DNA of 64,000 nt, from assembly GCA_016284295.1 (NCBI GenBank), contig JAEEOP010000001.1:1-64000 (forward strand). The letters run 5' to 3'. The notes under the pieces were generated by a model, which was not told the origin of the DNA, did not search any database, and saw nothing but the letters and a program-made list of their open reading frames with translations. Below are positions 1-11,200 of this stretch, one piece after another (position 1 is the stretch's first letter; every line of letters starts with the position of its first letter). Made by a program: the position numbers and the translations under genes. Source of the DNA: Methanomassiliicoccaceae archaeon. Lineage in GTDB: Archaea > Thermoplasmatota > Thermoplasmata > Methanomassiliicoccales > Methanomethylophilaceae.

Positions 1-117
1 CTTGAAGCTTCTATTGAAGTCTTCTGCGATTGCGAGCATTTCCAGGTCCGATTCTTCCAAAGGGACGGCGTAAGCCGTCGTCTTGGAAGAATGGACGTCC
101 ATTCCTATCGCTAACAT
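1..117 (-). CDS. IS110-family transposase, N-terminal part (cut by window edge)
   Basis: The minus strand from 117 encodes 39 residues before the window ends. The opening MLAIGMDVHSSKTTAYAV is the usual start of IS110 transposases, whose RuvC-like DEDD domain begins with a hydrophobic strand followed by the first catalytic Asp (here in GMDVHSSK). An AGGGAG ribosome-binding site lies about 11 bases upstream of the ATG. The rest of the enzyme, including the Tnp_20 serine domain, would lie left of the window, so I cannot say whether the copy is intact. IS110 enzymes recombine a circular element into a target chosen by an element-encoded RNA, which makes the structured DNA upstream worth attention. 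Confidence 0.8.
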   Translation of the reverse strand, partial: MLAIGMDVHSSKTTAYAVPLEESDLEMLAIAEDFNRSFK

Positions 118-440
118 GTGATCAGTCTCCCTTTCAGAGACACACAAACACTCGCGCAGACCAGCGGTAGATTAATTAGGTTTGAGGTAAGTGAACGAAC
201 TGGCCCGTTCGTTGTGTTTGTGTGGTAACATCTCAATAGACGGACCACTTTTTCAACTTAGAGGCCAGTTTTTGTTGTTATAGCGTAATCTTGCTATGAT
301 CTTTAAGGATTGAAATTCTCAGAACTTGTTGTTACATTCCGAGAATTTCAACTTCAGAACATAGATATCGTGTCGTAAAAGTGCTAAAACATTTTTCCGT
401 CGAATAAGGACCGACGGTTACCCGTCAGCCCTTATTCGAC
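118..440 (-). ncRNA. Candidate IS110 bridge RNA region upstream of the transposase
   Basis: This 323-base non-coding stretch lies directly upstream of the transposase start, where IS110-group elements encode their bridge RNA. Three strong inverted repeats are visible. A 10-bp stem pairs 141-150 with 215-224 and encloses a 7-bp stem (194-200 with 207-213). An 11-bp stem pairs 310-320 with 341-351 around a 20-base loop. An 11-bp stem pairs 399-409 with 430-440 and encloses a 5-bp stem (413-417 with 422-426). No protein-like reading frame is present. That this is the guide RNA is inferred from position and structure only; I did not identify target- or donor-binding loops. Confidence 0.4.
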
Positions 441-757
441 TATACATGGCTGGTGGCCATCCCACCCGTATAGAAACGTGACATGTTGGACAAATGAACC
501 ATCTTCGATGGCATGGGTATCAAACAGCCGTTCCGTTCATTGGGTTGGCGAAAGGACAGGGAAAACGACCGCCCGCAATGGAAAAATCCTACATACATTC
601 CCGAAAGGTGCGGTCCACCGCAACTTGAGCTGGACCATACTGGAAATCCGGATCGATTATTATGATGAAAGGGGGACGGCATGCCTTGATCGCATGCCGC
701 CCAAGGTATTTGCTGGGTCATGCATCCCATTTCGGTCTTGGTACAATCGACATCCCG
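441..757. other. Non-coding gap between the IS element and the surface-protein operon
   Basis: Open frames here on either strand translate to low-complexity sequence with no protein-like composition. I see a small dyad (ATGGC/GCCAT near 446-460, flanked by CTATAC/GTATAG) that may still belong to the IS end, and the terminator-like stem listed at 677-699. Nothing else is recognisable. Confidence 0.5.
677..699 (-). terminator. Hairpin downstream of the surface-protein operon
   Basis: An 8-bp perfect stem (677-684 with 692-699, CGGCATGC/GCATGCCG) lies about 60 bases beyond the stop of the 1492-residue protein on the minus strand. The following T-tract is short, so termination is a guess from position and symmetry. 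Confidence 0.4.
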
Positions 758-3700
758 TCAGGGGGACTGGGCCGCTACCGCCAGTTCGAAGTTCAGTGTA
801 TCGTATCCGGCGCCCATGACATAGTACATGAAGGACAGGTGGCTTCCCGAGTACGCACCGCCGCTGAGATCCTTGCCGTAGAGGATGTACAGGGCTATGC
901 AGCAGCCATCGTTGTAGGTGTTCGCCGTGGTGAAGGCGTACGATTCTATCGGTGCCTGCGGGTAGTCGTAGTTGATCTTGCAGAGGATGACCGAGTCGCT
1001 CGTAAGAGTCTTATTCGGAACTATGCTCACGGAACCGTGGTCGCCCCCGTTGGTCCTAGGCAATGTCAGTTTCTTGTCGTAGTGTGCAGGATCTTCTGGA
1101 TTGCCTACGCTGAAGTCCGTTACCGCCGCGTACACCCCTATCGTGGATTCGAGCTCGGTGGTGGCAGGAGTAACCGAATAGTGCAACTGCACTCCGTTCT
1201 CGTTTATCTCCAGGGACGGATAGAGACCGACGAACACGGTGGCAACATAGAAGTTGTTGTCTGATATGTAGTATACCTTGTCCGTCACGAAGGAGTTGTT
1301 TCCGATGGACAGCCTGAATGTAGAGTCGGACGTGTATGTGGTCAGGTCTATCTTGACGGACTGGATGTTCTTCGCTGTTCCCAGATTCATGTAGAAGTAT
1401 CCTCTCTCCACATCTGTCAGCACATGTTCTTCTTGGTCGTACTTGTTGTAAAGGTTGGTCTTCATCCAACCGATGTTCGTATCCAATCCGCTTCCTACAT
1501 TCATGTTCAGATAGTTGGATCCTGCGGGAACTGTAAGAGAAGCATCGGCAAGGGATCCTTTCAGGATGACGACATCTCCCGCATCCCAGGCGCTGATGGC
1601 TATGCTGGTGCCGCCGACCACTGTCAAGGTCCCGGTGAAGTTGGTCAGGAGGACCTCGTCCTTCGTCGGCAATTCGCTAGAACCGGCTCCGCTGCTGACG
1701 GTCCCGGTGAATGCGCTCATGTTGAAGGATATGGTCCTGTCAGCGTAAGCTCCGATCCTGCCGTATGTTCCGGTCATGTAGTAGACGTTCCTGGTGAATA
1801 CCAGGTCCTTGTCGCTGCTGTTTCCGGCAACCACCACTTTATTGAATATGATGTTCGCCTCGGCGTAAACGGTCTGACCGTTGTCGCCGTTGACCTGGTA
1901 AGGCTCGTACACCCATTCTCCCCATGCGTTCCTTTCTTCATCCGTCTGGATTTCATAGTAATTGATTCTCCCAATCTCGTCCAGATTCTTCAATGTCGAT
2001 CCGCTGTACCATTCTGAACCAAGTCCGTTTGTGAACGTGAACGCGTCGCCTCCTTTGGATTTGATGCTGAAGAAGCAGACCATCGCAGAACTGTTTGCCG
2101 TTGCATCGGACGGGTATGTGATTCCGATCCTCACGCCCTCCTTCAGCAGTACCAGTATGGGCTTGTCATCTTCTCCGCTGGTGGCGGATATGCTCACACT
2201 GTCGTTGTTCTGGGTGAAATAGTAGATGTGCCCGGATTGGATCGAGCCGGCGGTATCCTTTATCACCCTGTCAGCAGAGACGTGCAACGTTTTCTCCACC
2301 TCGCTGTCGTCGTAATATCCGTCATCATGGAGGATGATGCTCTGTTGCAAGGTCTGTGCGGTCACGACCACATCGACGGTGGATTCGTATGTGCTCTTGC
2401 CTGCAGCGCTGACAGTTATGGGGCGGTGGCCTCCATACGGGGCTGCTATAGTGACCTTTCCTTCGTTATCCGTAATTCCTTCAAATCCGCCTATGTTCAC
2501 TGTTGCTCCCTGCAGAGGGTGAGGGGTAGTGCCGTATTCTACGGTACAGTATTCTACGGTACAGGTCACATTGGTCCGCAGGCTGTCCGCCTTGATGGTC
2601 AGTTCGGATATGTTCAGGGCCCCCTTCATCACAGTGACCGAACCTGAGCTCCAATCGGTGATAGTGACGCTGGTGTTGCTCCTGATGACTACGGTCCCTA
2701 CGAAGTCTTCTAGACCGATCTCATCCTTCTCCCCAAGCGAGCCTGTATCTTTTCCACTGCTGGCGGTTCCCGTGAATCCGTCCATAATGAATTCCACACT
2801 CTTTCCTTCCACGGCTCCGATCCTCTTCCAATCGCCGGTCATGTAGTAGCTGGACTTGGAGTAAATCATATCGATGTTGGTTCCGACATTCAGGATTCCG
2901 CGCAACGGGTCTGCCTTGACGTAGACGATTTGTCCTCCGTCCCCGTAGGCCTGGTACGGCTCATACACCCATTCTCCCCATGTAGTCATCACTTCATCTT
3001 CCATCAAATGGTAGTCCACTATCATATCGGCATTCATGTCGTATTTGACGACGTAGGTGCTGTCGTACCAGCTGGTCCCCAGTCCTTTGGAGAATATGTA
3101 GACGTTATCGTTGACGCTACTCCTCTTGACCGTGTAGAAGCATACGGATATGGTGTTGCCTTCTGGGGATGTAGTCGGATACTTCACATTGATGGTCACA
3201 CCCTCTTCTACCAGGACCAGTATAGGCTTATCCCTTCCGTTATTAGTAGATTGGATGGTCGAATCCATCGCCGTGTCGAAGTAGTATATGGCACCGGGGG
3301 TCAAGGTCGACTGGTTATGTTTGATCTCATTGATGTCCGTACCTATCTTTGCGTAGAGGGTCTTCTCCTCTACGTTGTAGTACATCAGTGTGGGGGTAAG
3401 CGTAATCGACGCCTCACGCGCAGTACCGTCGATGACGATGCTGTTGCTGACCGTGTTGTATCCCAGTTTCGAAACGGTATAATCGACCTTCTTGTTGACG
3501 GACGCGAATATGGCCCTCCCCTCAGAATCGGTTACAAGGGTGCTTCCATCCAATGTGACAGACACTCCTTTGACGGGTTGTTGCGATTCGTCTTTGACGG
3601 TGAATGTCACCCTATATTTCAGGTCATGTTCCCCAGGCAGTCCTGTTTCGAAATTCACGCCGCCTTTCTCCACCAATGCGCTTCCTGATGTCCACTCGGT

Positions 3701-5236
3701 GATCTTCACATATCCGCCGGATTCGACTTCCACGGTTCCTGCGAAGCCGATCAAAGACATCTCGTCCTTTACGGGCAGCGTGCTTCCGCCCTCTCCGCTG
3801 CTGACGGTTCCTGTGAATCCATCCATGATGAACGTCACGGTCTTGCCGGAGTATGCGCCTATCCTGGCCCATGTTCCTTTGATGTCATATTGCGATCTGG
3901 TGAATACCATGTCCTTGTTGGACCCTACGTTGATCACTTTGGAGGACTCTGCTTTCACATTGACCGTCTGTCCGTTGTCGTTGTTGGATTTGTAGGCCTC
4001 ATAGACCCATTGGCCCCATTTGGCTTTCTCCTCATCTCCCAGGCTGTAATATTCCACGAAGGCAGACTGCTCCTTCACGATCTTTGTGGAGCTGTCGTAC
4101 CATTTGTCCCCTAGGCCGCTAGTGGGGTTCAGAACGTATTTGTCTCCGATGACGGATTCGACATTGAAGAAGCACACCATCGCCGAAACCGATGCCGGAT
4201 TCTCCGGATATGTGAGGTTCACAGTGACATTCTCCCTCAGGAGTATGAGGATCGGCGCGTTCGCTACCCCGTTCTGCACATCCGAGCCTTTGATCACTAT
4301 TTCCGTGTTCTTTCCAACGTAGTAGATGTGGCCCGAATAGATCCCATCTGCCGTGTTGGTACGGACCTTGCTGGTTGTAGCATACAGCGTTTTGCCGCCC
4401 GTATCATACAGGCCGTCCGTTTTCCACACGGCCTTCAGATTCAGTTCGGTGACTCCGGAGGCGATCAAGGATGCCACATCTATCGTGGCACCATCCAAGT
4501 AATCCACCGTGGTCCCGTCGGTCCGGCTCCATCCCGCAAATGCAAATCCAGCATAAGTGAATGTGTTGGGATTCAGCTTGGATTTCATCTTGGTGATCTT
4601 CTGAGACGACATTGCGCCTGCGGTCGTGCCGTTGGCATCTGCGTTGATGCTGTAGTTGACGGTCACGAACTTCTCCTCCAGGGTGAATATGATGTCTGAT
4701 TGCATCTCCTTCCCGTGCAGGTCCGTGGGGTCCAGACGGACAGCCGCCTTGTATTTGACATGGATGTGGAAATCGTATGTGCCTGTGGTCACGAGGGCGG
4801 TGTCCACCGGATTGCCGGATATGTTGCCGCTGTCGTAGTGGTAAAGGGTGACCAAATCCAAGGAGCTCGAGCCTTTCAGCTCCAGGGTGATGTATTCCAC
4901 CAGCGCCCATGAGCCGGGATTCAGGAGTTTGACTGATGTGCGCAGCTCGACCTCCGTATTGCCGGGGATGTCTATCTCGACCTTGCCGTAGACATGGCCG
5001 TTCATCTGATCCGGGACGTAGTACTCCTGGTTGGGGTCCCATGAATAGTTGACTTTTGGAAGGCGCGGCGGGTTTTTGTCATCATCGTATGCTATGACGT
5101 TCATAGCAGGCAGGCTGTCCGTGGTCTCGGATGTGGATCTGATGGCCAGACCGTTGTCTATGGCCTGTATCGCTAACGCCGATGCTGCGGAGATCAGTAC
5201 GATCGCTACTACAAGATACAGATACTTCCTGCTCAT
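758..5236 (-). CDS. Secreted repeat protein (1492 aa), putative adhesin-like surface protein
   Basis: The N-terminal MSRKYLYLVVAIVLISAASA is a signal peptide (residues 1-25). One InlB/Listeria-Bacteroides-type repeat lies at about residues 194-272. Three copies of a module of about 250 residues follow, near 278-525, 622-880 and 983-1232. Each opens with KTLYA or KTLHV, contains a WGxWVYE(A/P)Y motif and an FTGT(V/A)SSG motif, and ends in a TxWxSG-like strand. The copies are separated by short carboxypeptidase-regulatory-like beta domains (about 545-625 and 890-975). The C-terminal 250 residues are unlike the rest, and there is no C-terminal membrane segment or sorting motif. The start lies one base after the stop of the giant gene upstream, so the two are surely co-transcribed. 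A role in attachment or cell-surface structure is an inference from repeat type and secretion signal. Confidence 0.85.
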   Translation of the reverse strand: MSRKYLYLVVAIVLISAASALAIQAIDNGLAIRSTSETTDSLPAMNVIAYDDDKNPPRLPKVNYSWDPNQEYYVPDQMNGHVYGKVEIDIPGNTEVELRTSVKLLNPGSWALVEYITLELKGSSSLDLVTLYHYDSGNISGNPVDTALVTTGTYDFHIHVKYKAAVRLDPTDLHGKEMQSDIIFTLEEKFVTVNYSINADANGTTAGAMSSQKITKMKSKLNPNTFTYAGFAFAGWSRTDGTTVDYLDGATIDVASLIASGVTELNLKAVWKTDGLYDTGGKTLYATTSKVRTNTADGIYSGHIYYVGKNTEIVIKGSDVQNGVANAPILILLRENVTVNLTYPENPASVSAMVCFFNVESVIGDKYVLNPTSGLGDKWYDSSTKIVKEQSAFVEYYSLGDEEKAKWGQWVYEAYKSNNDNGQTVNVKAESSKVINVGSNKDMVFTRSQYDIKGTWARIGAYSGKTVTFIMDGFTGTVSSGEGGSTLPVKDEMSLIGFAGTVEVESGGYVKITEWTSGSALVEKGGVNFETGLPGEHDLKYRVTFTVKDESQQPVKGVSVTLDGSTLVTDSEGRAIFASVNKKVDYTVSKLGYNTVSNSIVIDGTAREASITLTPTLMYYNVEEKTLYAKIGTDINEIKHNQSTLTPGAIYYFDTAMDSTIQSTNNGRDKPILVLVEEGVTINVKYPTTSPEGNTISVCFYTVKRSSVNDNVYIFSKGLGTSWYDSTYVVKYDMNADMIVDYHLMEDEVMTTWGEWVYEPYQAYGDGGQIVYVKADPLRGILNVGTNIDMIYSKSSYYMTGDWKRIGAVEGKSVEFIMDGFTGTASSGKDTGSLGEKDEIGLEDFVGTVVIRSNTSVTITDWSSGSVTVMKGALNISELTIKADSLRTNVTCTVEYCTVEYGTTPHPLQGATVNIGGFEGITDNEGKVTIAAPYGGHRPITVSAAGKSTYESTVDVVVTAQTLQQSIILHDDGYYDDSEVEKTLHVSADRVIKDTAGSIQSGHIYYFTQNNDSVSISATSGEDDKPILVLLKEGVRIGITYPSDATANSSAMVCFFSIKSKGGDAFTFTNGLGSEWYSGSTLKNLDEIGRINYYEIQTDEERNAWGEWVYEPYQVNGDNGQTVYAEANIIFNKVVVAGNSSDKDLVFTRNVYYMTGTYGRIGAYADRTISFNMSAFTGTVSSGAGSSELPTKDEVLLTNFTGTLTVVGGTSIAISAWDAGDVVILKGSLADASLTVPAGSNYLNMNVGSGLDTNIGWMKTNLYNKYDQEEHVLTDVERGYFYMNLGTAKNIQSVKIDLTTYTSDSTFRLSIGNNSFVTDKVYYISDNNFYVATVFVGLYPSLEINENGVQLHYSVTPATTELESTIGVYAAVTDFSVGNPEDPAHYDKKLTLPRTNGGDHGSVSIVPNKTLTSDSVILCKINYDYPQAPIESYAFTTANTYNDGCCIALYILYGKDLSGGAYSGSHLSFMYYVMGAGYDTLNFELAVAAQSP

Positions 5237-5237
5237 G

Positions 5238-8200
5238 TCAACTCACGTTCTCATCCTTCGAGGAGTCGTACGGATAGATCAGGATGGTGCCGTCTATGTA
5301 CAACAGGTTGTAATCGATCGATGCGTATGCCCTCTCTTTTTCACTGAACTCCACCCACGCATATGTGTTGATGGATCCTGGATCGGACAGTTCAATTGTG
5401 TCCGTGCTGGATGACATTGCTCTGTTCCCGTCGCCATCCATGGTCGCCCAATGGATGGTGTAATCCCCTTCAGCGAGATTCAGTGTCCGGATGTCGGTTA
5501 TGTCCACCGAGATCTCTGTGGTGCCCTCCTTGTTGTCGGTAAGATGGACGGTCGGTGCGATGGCATAGGCGTCCACCCTTTTGATCTCCACCTGCGAGTC
5601 TCCTGTAACGGTGTGGCTGGGCACCGTGTTGCCATATCTGTTGTCCGATTCGTTGTAGCGGGTCTTTATCTCGATGCAGTAGTAGACGGTCTTGTCGGTC
5701 ACATGTTTGAACGATACCCCTTCGGCGTTGTCGCTTTGGCTGATGCTTTCGATCGGCTGGTCGCTGTATCTCACGGCGATCGCATCGATATCGCCGAACG
5801 GATCGTGCTGATTGTTCAGATCGTTCTCGATCTTCATGAAGTACTCTTTGCCGTCGTAGTACTTGGTCGTCGCACCGTTGGATAGGTAGAACGGATACAG
5901 GTCCACCACCCCTGTTTCGGGATCCGACGCACTCGTTCCGAAACGCGTCGCGTTCACGGTCTCACCCGGAGCGTATGTGTAGAAGCGCATACCATGGTGA
6001 TCCTCCAGGGCCCATCCGACGAACACATATCCCTCCTTCTCGTAGTGGTTCGTGGGCAATACGATATTGTCGTTGTTGTCCGCGGTCAATGAGTACTGCA
6101 CGACCTCCTGCGTATCATCGTAGCTATGGGTGTTCACCACATAGTTGCCCAGATGAGCGTACAGGGAGATGTTGTCCACTGCATAGAACTGGTATATCCT
6201 GCCCAGGAAATTCTCGGGAGCATAGCTCTTGATGTAACGGGAATCCCCCTTGATCGTGTATTCGTTGGTGTAGTTGGCGTCCGTATACCATTTTATGTCC
6301 TGACCAAGGTATCCGTCGAATGCCACGATTTTGTATTTGGGGATGTCAGTTCCGTAGTACTCTTTTCCTTGGGTATCTATTGTGGAGACGCTGAACACTC
6401 CCAACGGATCGACCAGCTCTCCGTTCACGATGAAATGCACGTTGTAGGTTATCGGTTTGGTGTGGATCCTGAGATACAGGTCGTCCTGCAGAAGGAACGT
6501 CCAGATGTATCCTCTTCTGTCCGAAAGCTCGACGGGGGATCCAAGCCAGTCCTGGTAAACGTTTCCGAAAGTACTCATATGGTAGGTCTTGTTGTCCTCG
6601 ATGTACTCGTGATCTGTGTTGTACTTTGCATTTACCATGATCATCGAGTAATCGTTGCGGTACTCTTTGTTGCCGTACGGGTCCAGATAGACCTTCTTAT
6701 CCGAGGCGATCCATTTGTCGCCTTCCTTCTTCAGCACAGAGCTGTCCTTGGTTATACCGTATTCCACGCTGGATTCCGAATATGTTCCTCTATACAGCTC
6801 CTTGGTGACGTTGTTGACGTCTATGTAATTGACTTTGTATTCTATGCCGTCGACATACAGCACAGCAACCCTTCCCTTCACGAGATTGTTCCCTATGAAG
6901 TAGTTGTTGTATGAATCCTTGAAGTAGTAGTTCGCAGGTATATCGTGCGATAGATCTTCCCATCCGCTGTCTCCACGCTTCTTGACGTCAGGCTCGTCGT
7001 CATCTTCCGAGTCATAATGGATCCAGTAGTAATCCTCGGAGTTGCTGGTCAGGCTGAAGGTGTATACATACTGGTCTTGGACATAGAACTCTCCTGACGC
7101 AGTGGTCGCCCAGATGTTTCCGTAGTTATCCCTGTATTTCTTTACGATCACATCTCCCTTCTTCTCGACGAACGGCGTACCCTGGTAGTATTTTCCGTTA
7201 TCCTCGATACAATCATATTCGCTCAGATATCCATCGTACATCGAATACATTATCTTCTTATCGTCGCTTGCGGAGTAGACCACGTAGCGCACTAATTTGC
7301 CGTCTATCAGGAGATATGCATAGCTGCCGCCGTCATATTCTGCTTTGCTCTCATCCTTGTATGGTCCTATGCCTATCAGTTTCGTACCTTTGGCATTGTA
7401 CAAGCCCTTATCTCCGCCAGATCCCACGTATGTGTACCCCTGCTTGAAGAATCCCAGGGCGGGGCTGTCGCATTCCGTCAGAAGTGTGGAGAATATGTAG
7501 GTCTTTGTTTTGATGACATCGCCTAGAATGAGCCAGTCATCATAGGTGCAGCTGGTGCTATTGAAGAACATAGGGTCCACTTCTTTATCGTCGGGATCTT
7601 TCACGATTCCCTCGCTAGTTATTCTGTACAAGAGTTCGCCTTTGATATCGCCGTCGTACCGGTAGACCTCATAAGGATAGGTATCCCCTTCCACCTTGCA
7701 TTTTACGATCGTACCCTCATAGAATGTACCTGCACGGATCATCTGATAGATCTTATTCTGATTCTCCGCTTTGTCAGTGGTCAGATACTTCATTATGAAG
7801 AGCCCGTCCTTTCCGGCTACGGATTCTAGCTTATACGGAACCCATTCTGAGCCCTCATACCTGTAGACCTCCGATACACCGTTGAGCACGTATTTGTTTT
7901 CGTAATCATCCATGTAGTAATAGTGTGCAGGTGCGGCGACCTCCGTCCATACGTTGTCGATATTCTGATAGAACCTGCCGTCTTGGATGTAATATTGCGT
8001 GCCGTCATCTCCGTAGACGAAGCTCTTGATCAGTTTGTATCCCAGTTCTCCCCTGGTCGATTCGAGGTCGATCATGTATCCTGTATCCAGTTTGATGTTG
8101 ATCGAGACCTCCGTGTTGACACGGTAGTGCCTCTCGATATCGCGCGGGATGGACTCCGAGGATGCTGCATCCATCAGCGCCGTGACGTCGGCATGGCTAT

Positions 8201-11200
8201 CGCTGGTGTATCCGAAGATGACATCATCGGTTATGTTCCATTGGGCGACGAAGATGTGCTCTCCGGGACCGATCTTCAAGTCCGCATATTCCTCCTTCAA
8301 CGGATCGCTGAACACCACCGTTCCATCGCTGAAGCCTGTACAGATGTATTCGCCTTCGCTGTGGGCGTGGAGGAAATCCTTAACCATTTGTTGGACGGAG
8401 GTCGCCCAGTATTGGGCCACTGTCCTGTCGCTCTGGGATGTGTACGAGAATCTGCTAGTGCCATCGCTGAATTCATCGATGGTGGTAACAAATACCATGT
8501 TGACAAGACCAGTGAAGGGGATAAACTCCACTTTCGGATTCAACGGTTCGGTGGCCTTATCCGCACTAGCCTCAAAGAGGGTGGCCAGAGCCATGGTGGG
8601 GCCGTTCCAAAGCTTCCATCCGTTGAATATATGTCCCTGGGCTCCGAATCCCGGCAGCGTTATTATCGTGTTTGCTTTGCAGTATTGGGTCGCAGGGGGA
8701 TGACCGTACTGTGAAGCGAGTATGACCGCATACTGCTCCTCGATCTTCTCGTTTTGCCAGACAGCTTCGAAGACGATCATTCTGGAGGTCGAATCCGTCG
8801 ACCTGACCGTATAGGTTTCCCCAGGCTGGAGATATGACACGCTGGCATTCCATCCGGCGAACACCTTCCCGGTAGGGGTAGCCCACATGTAGTTGGGGAG
8901 GAGGTACGCTCCGCTCGAGAAGGTCACATCTATTTTGCTGTCATCGTAGTAACTGTATCTGATCGTCTTCGTTGTTACCGATTCTTTCGAGGCCCACTCG
9001 GCTGTTATCGTCAAATCGGTATTCACATCAATGGTCTCTCCCGGAAGTTTGAGAGAACCATTGACATTCCAGCCGGAGAACGCTTTGTTTCCGGGGATGG
9101 GGAATTCGCAAAGAGGCAGCACATAACGGGATCCAGCCGCCAACGTTACAGTCTTTGCATCACCAGAACTGCCGTCCCCATGATAGAGCGTTATTGTGTA
9201 GTGTGAACCACTTACCCAATATGGTTCGAGTGCTATTTCGCCGATGGTTCCGGACGTGTTCAGCACGTATCCGGGATATACATCTTCGACATTATTTCCG
9301 ATGGTCATCTTCCATTTGAGGAAATATTTGTCTGATGGGCCCTGGAAATCATTGTTAGGGATGATGTACGATATTCCCGATTTGGCCTTGTAGGGGGCCA
9401 TGGATCCAGAACCGCCTCCGCTGTTGAAGACTACACTATATACGTCGGTGCTCTCGTCCTTCCATATCGGGATTATGACGCCGCTGGTGCTATCGGTCCT
9501 GTCTCCCGGATGGGAGCCGCTGGCCCAGATCTTCCAACCATCCAGGATCTTACCGTCGGCACCGACTATTTGAGGTATGGTGATCCGGTTGTTTTCGTCT
9601 GGAATCAACAGATTCGGACCTACGATCGCATTGCTTCCAGCGTTTTGCATGACCATGCCGTATTTCGTTGTGAATGCCGCTGAATAACCGTTATTCGGTT
9701 CTCCCCAGTCCGCCTGCAGGACTATCGCCCTTCTGCTGTCGAAATCGCTGGGGACCGGCATATAGATGATCTTGCCATCTGCTATGTCAATGCTCGTGTA
9801 CACGGCGCTATACGGGTTTACGGTGAATCTCACTATGCCAGATGTAACACCCCCTTGCTCCATAGTTGTGGGCAATTCGATGGGGGTTCCAAGTGTCAGC
9901 TCGACATCCTTGGTCTTGCTGATTCCAGGGTACGATATGTCTGGCTGAGTGGGGATCTCTGTTCTAAAGTCGTATGTGTACTTTGCCAGACTGTACTGCA
10001 GAGTCACTTTATGGGTACCGCTGTCGTCCAGAGTCACTCTCATCCTCTTCTCGCCGGGGGTGTCCCCATCCTCTACGATATATGTGCCGCCCTGGCAATC
10101 TTTAAGCGTGAGGTCATAGTTATCGATCATCGAGATGGAACGATATGGTTCCGATTCAGACCAGTTGTAGGTCTGTTTATGGATTTGTCTGTCTCCGATT
10201 TTGACCGTTACTTCGAATTGTTTCGTGGATGAAATCTTCTCGACCTTGACGAGGACGTCGGCAGGCGAACCGGTCTTTGTCCAATCGAGGTAAATATCCT
10301 GTTTGAGGATGGCGTTGGAGGATATTTCTTTATCATAGTTCACTTTTTGAGCGACCAGGAACCCTCCTTTGTCATTGTTGTCCCCGCCGATGTACCATGG
10401 GTAACCTCCGAATACCGAATAATTCAGATTGGCACCGAATGTGACCTCGACCGGAGGAGTACCTCCCCTGGGATCGTTGATGTGGTAACCTAGAGCTATC
10501 AGCCTCTGTAATGTTGCATGTTCGATCCCCACATACTTGGCGGTCTGGGCGATCACGTTTGCGGTCCCTTCGACCATCTCGTAGATCACCACGTTCGAAG
10601 CCGGGTCGATCCTGGGTCCGTTGGACGTATCTTGGGTCTCCGATATTGATTTGCCGTAGATCGTGGTTTCCTTGAAATCGGGCAATCCTGCTGCATGCTG
10701 GTTACCGGACATATCGCATATTTCCCTGTTCGGAGCCGGTTCAGTCACATTGATGTTGCTGACGAATCTGGACGACAATATATCGAACAGGAAGGATGAG
10801 TATTCTCCTGGTTCAAGGGATATGTTCCCTACCATGGCATAATCCTTGTACGGAGTGAAACCGATCAAGGGCCTATGCGTAACCGAGGATTGTCCGTAGC
10901 GCAAGACTAACTCATAGGAGCTTCCGAAGGGCACCTTGGCACTGTAGTGCTCCCTGTCGTTAAGGGAATCCGTATGGATCGCTTCGTAATAATCGTCGGT
11001 CTTTTTGTCATGAAGCAGTACTTGCGTGTATTCATAATCGTGCGCATTCAATGTCGTTCCGTCGAAGGACAGAAGAAGATCCACAATGCTTTTATTGCTT
11101 ACGTCGGCGGAGATCGAACAGTCCCCCTGTACGATAAGGGTCGCTGTCGAGTTGGTGTAGCTGTCTATGTAGTGCTTACCGGTGATGACCCATTTTATGA

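Larger units (their letters stand above)
1..440 (-). mobile_element. Left part of an IS110-type insertion sequence
   Basis: The transposase start and its structured upstream region together resemble the left end of an IS110 element inserted downstream of the surface-protein operon. The outer boundary is not certain. IS110 elements usually lack terminal inverted repeats and target duplications, so 440, the end of the last stem, is only an estimate. Confidence 0.45.

Noticed and set aside
662-4114. Several long plus-strand open frames across the surface-protein genes
   Set aside because: They are antisense shadows of the long minus-strand genes, with no promoters, ribosome sites or protein-like composition.
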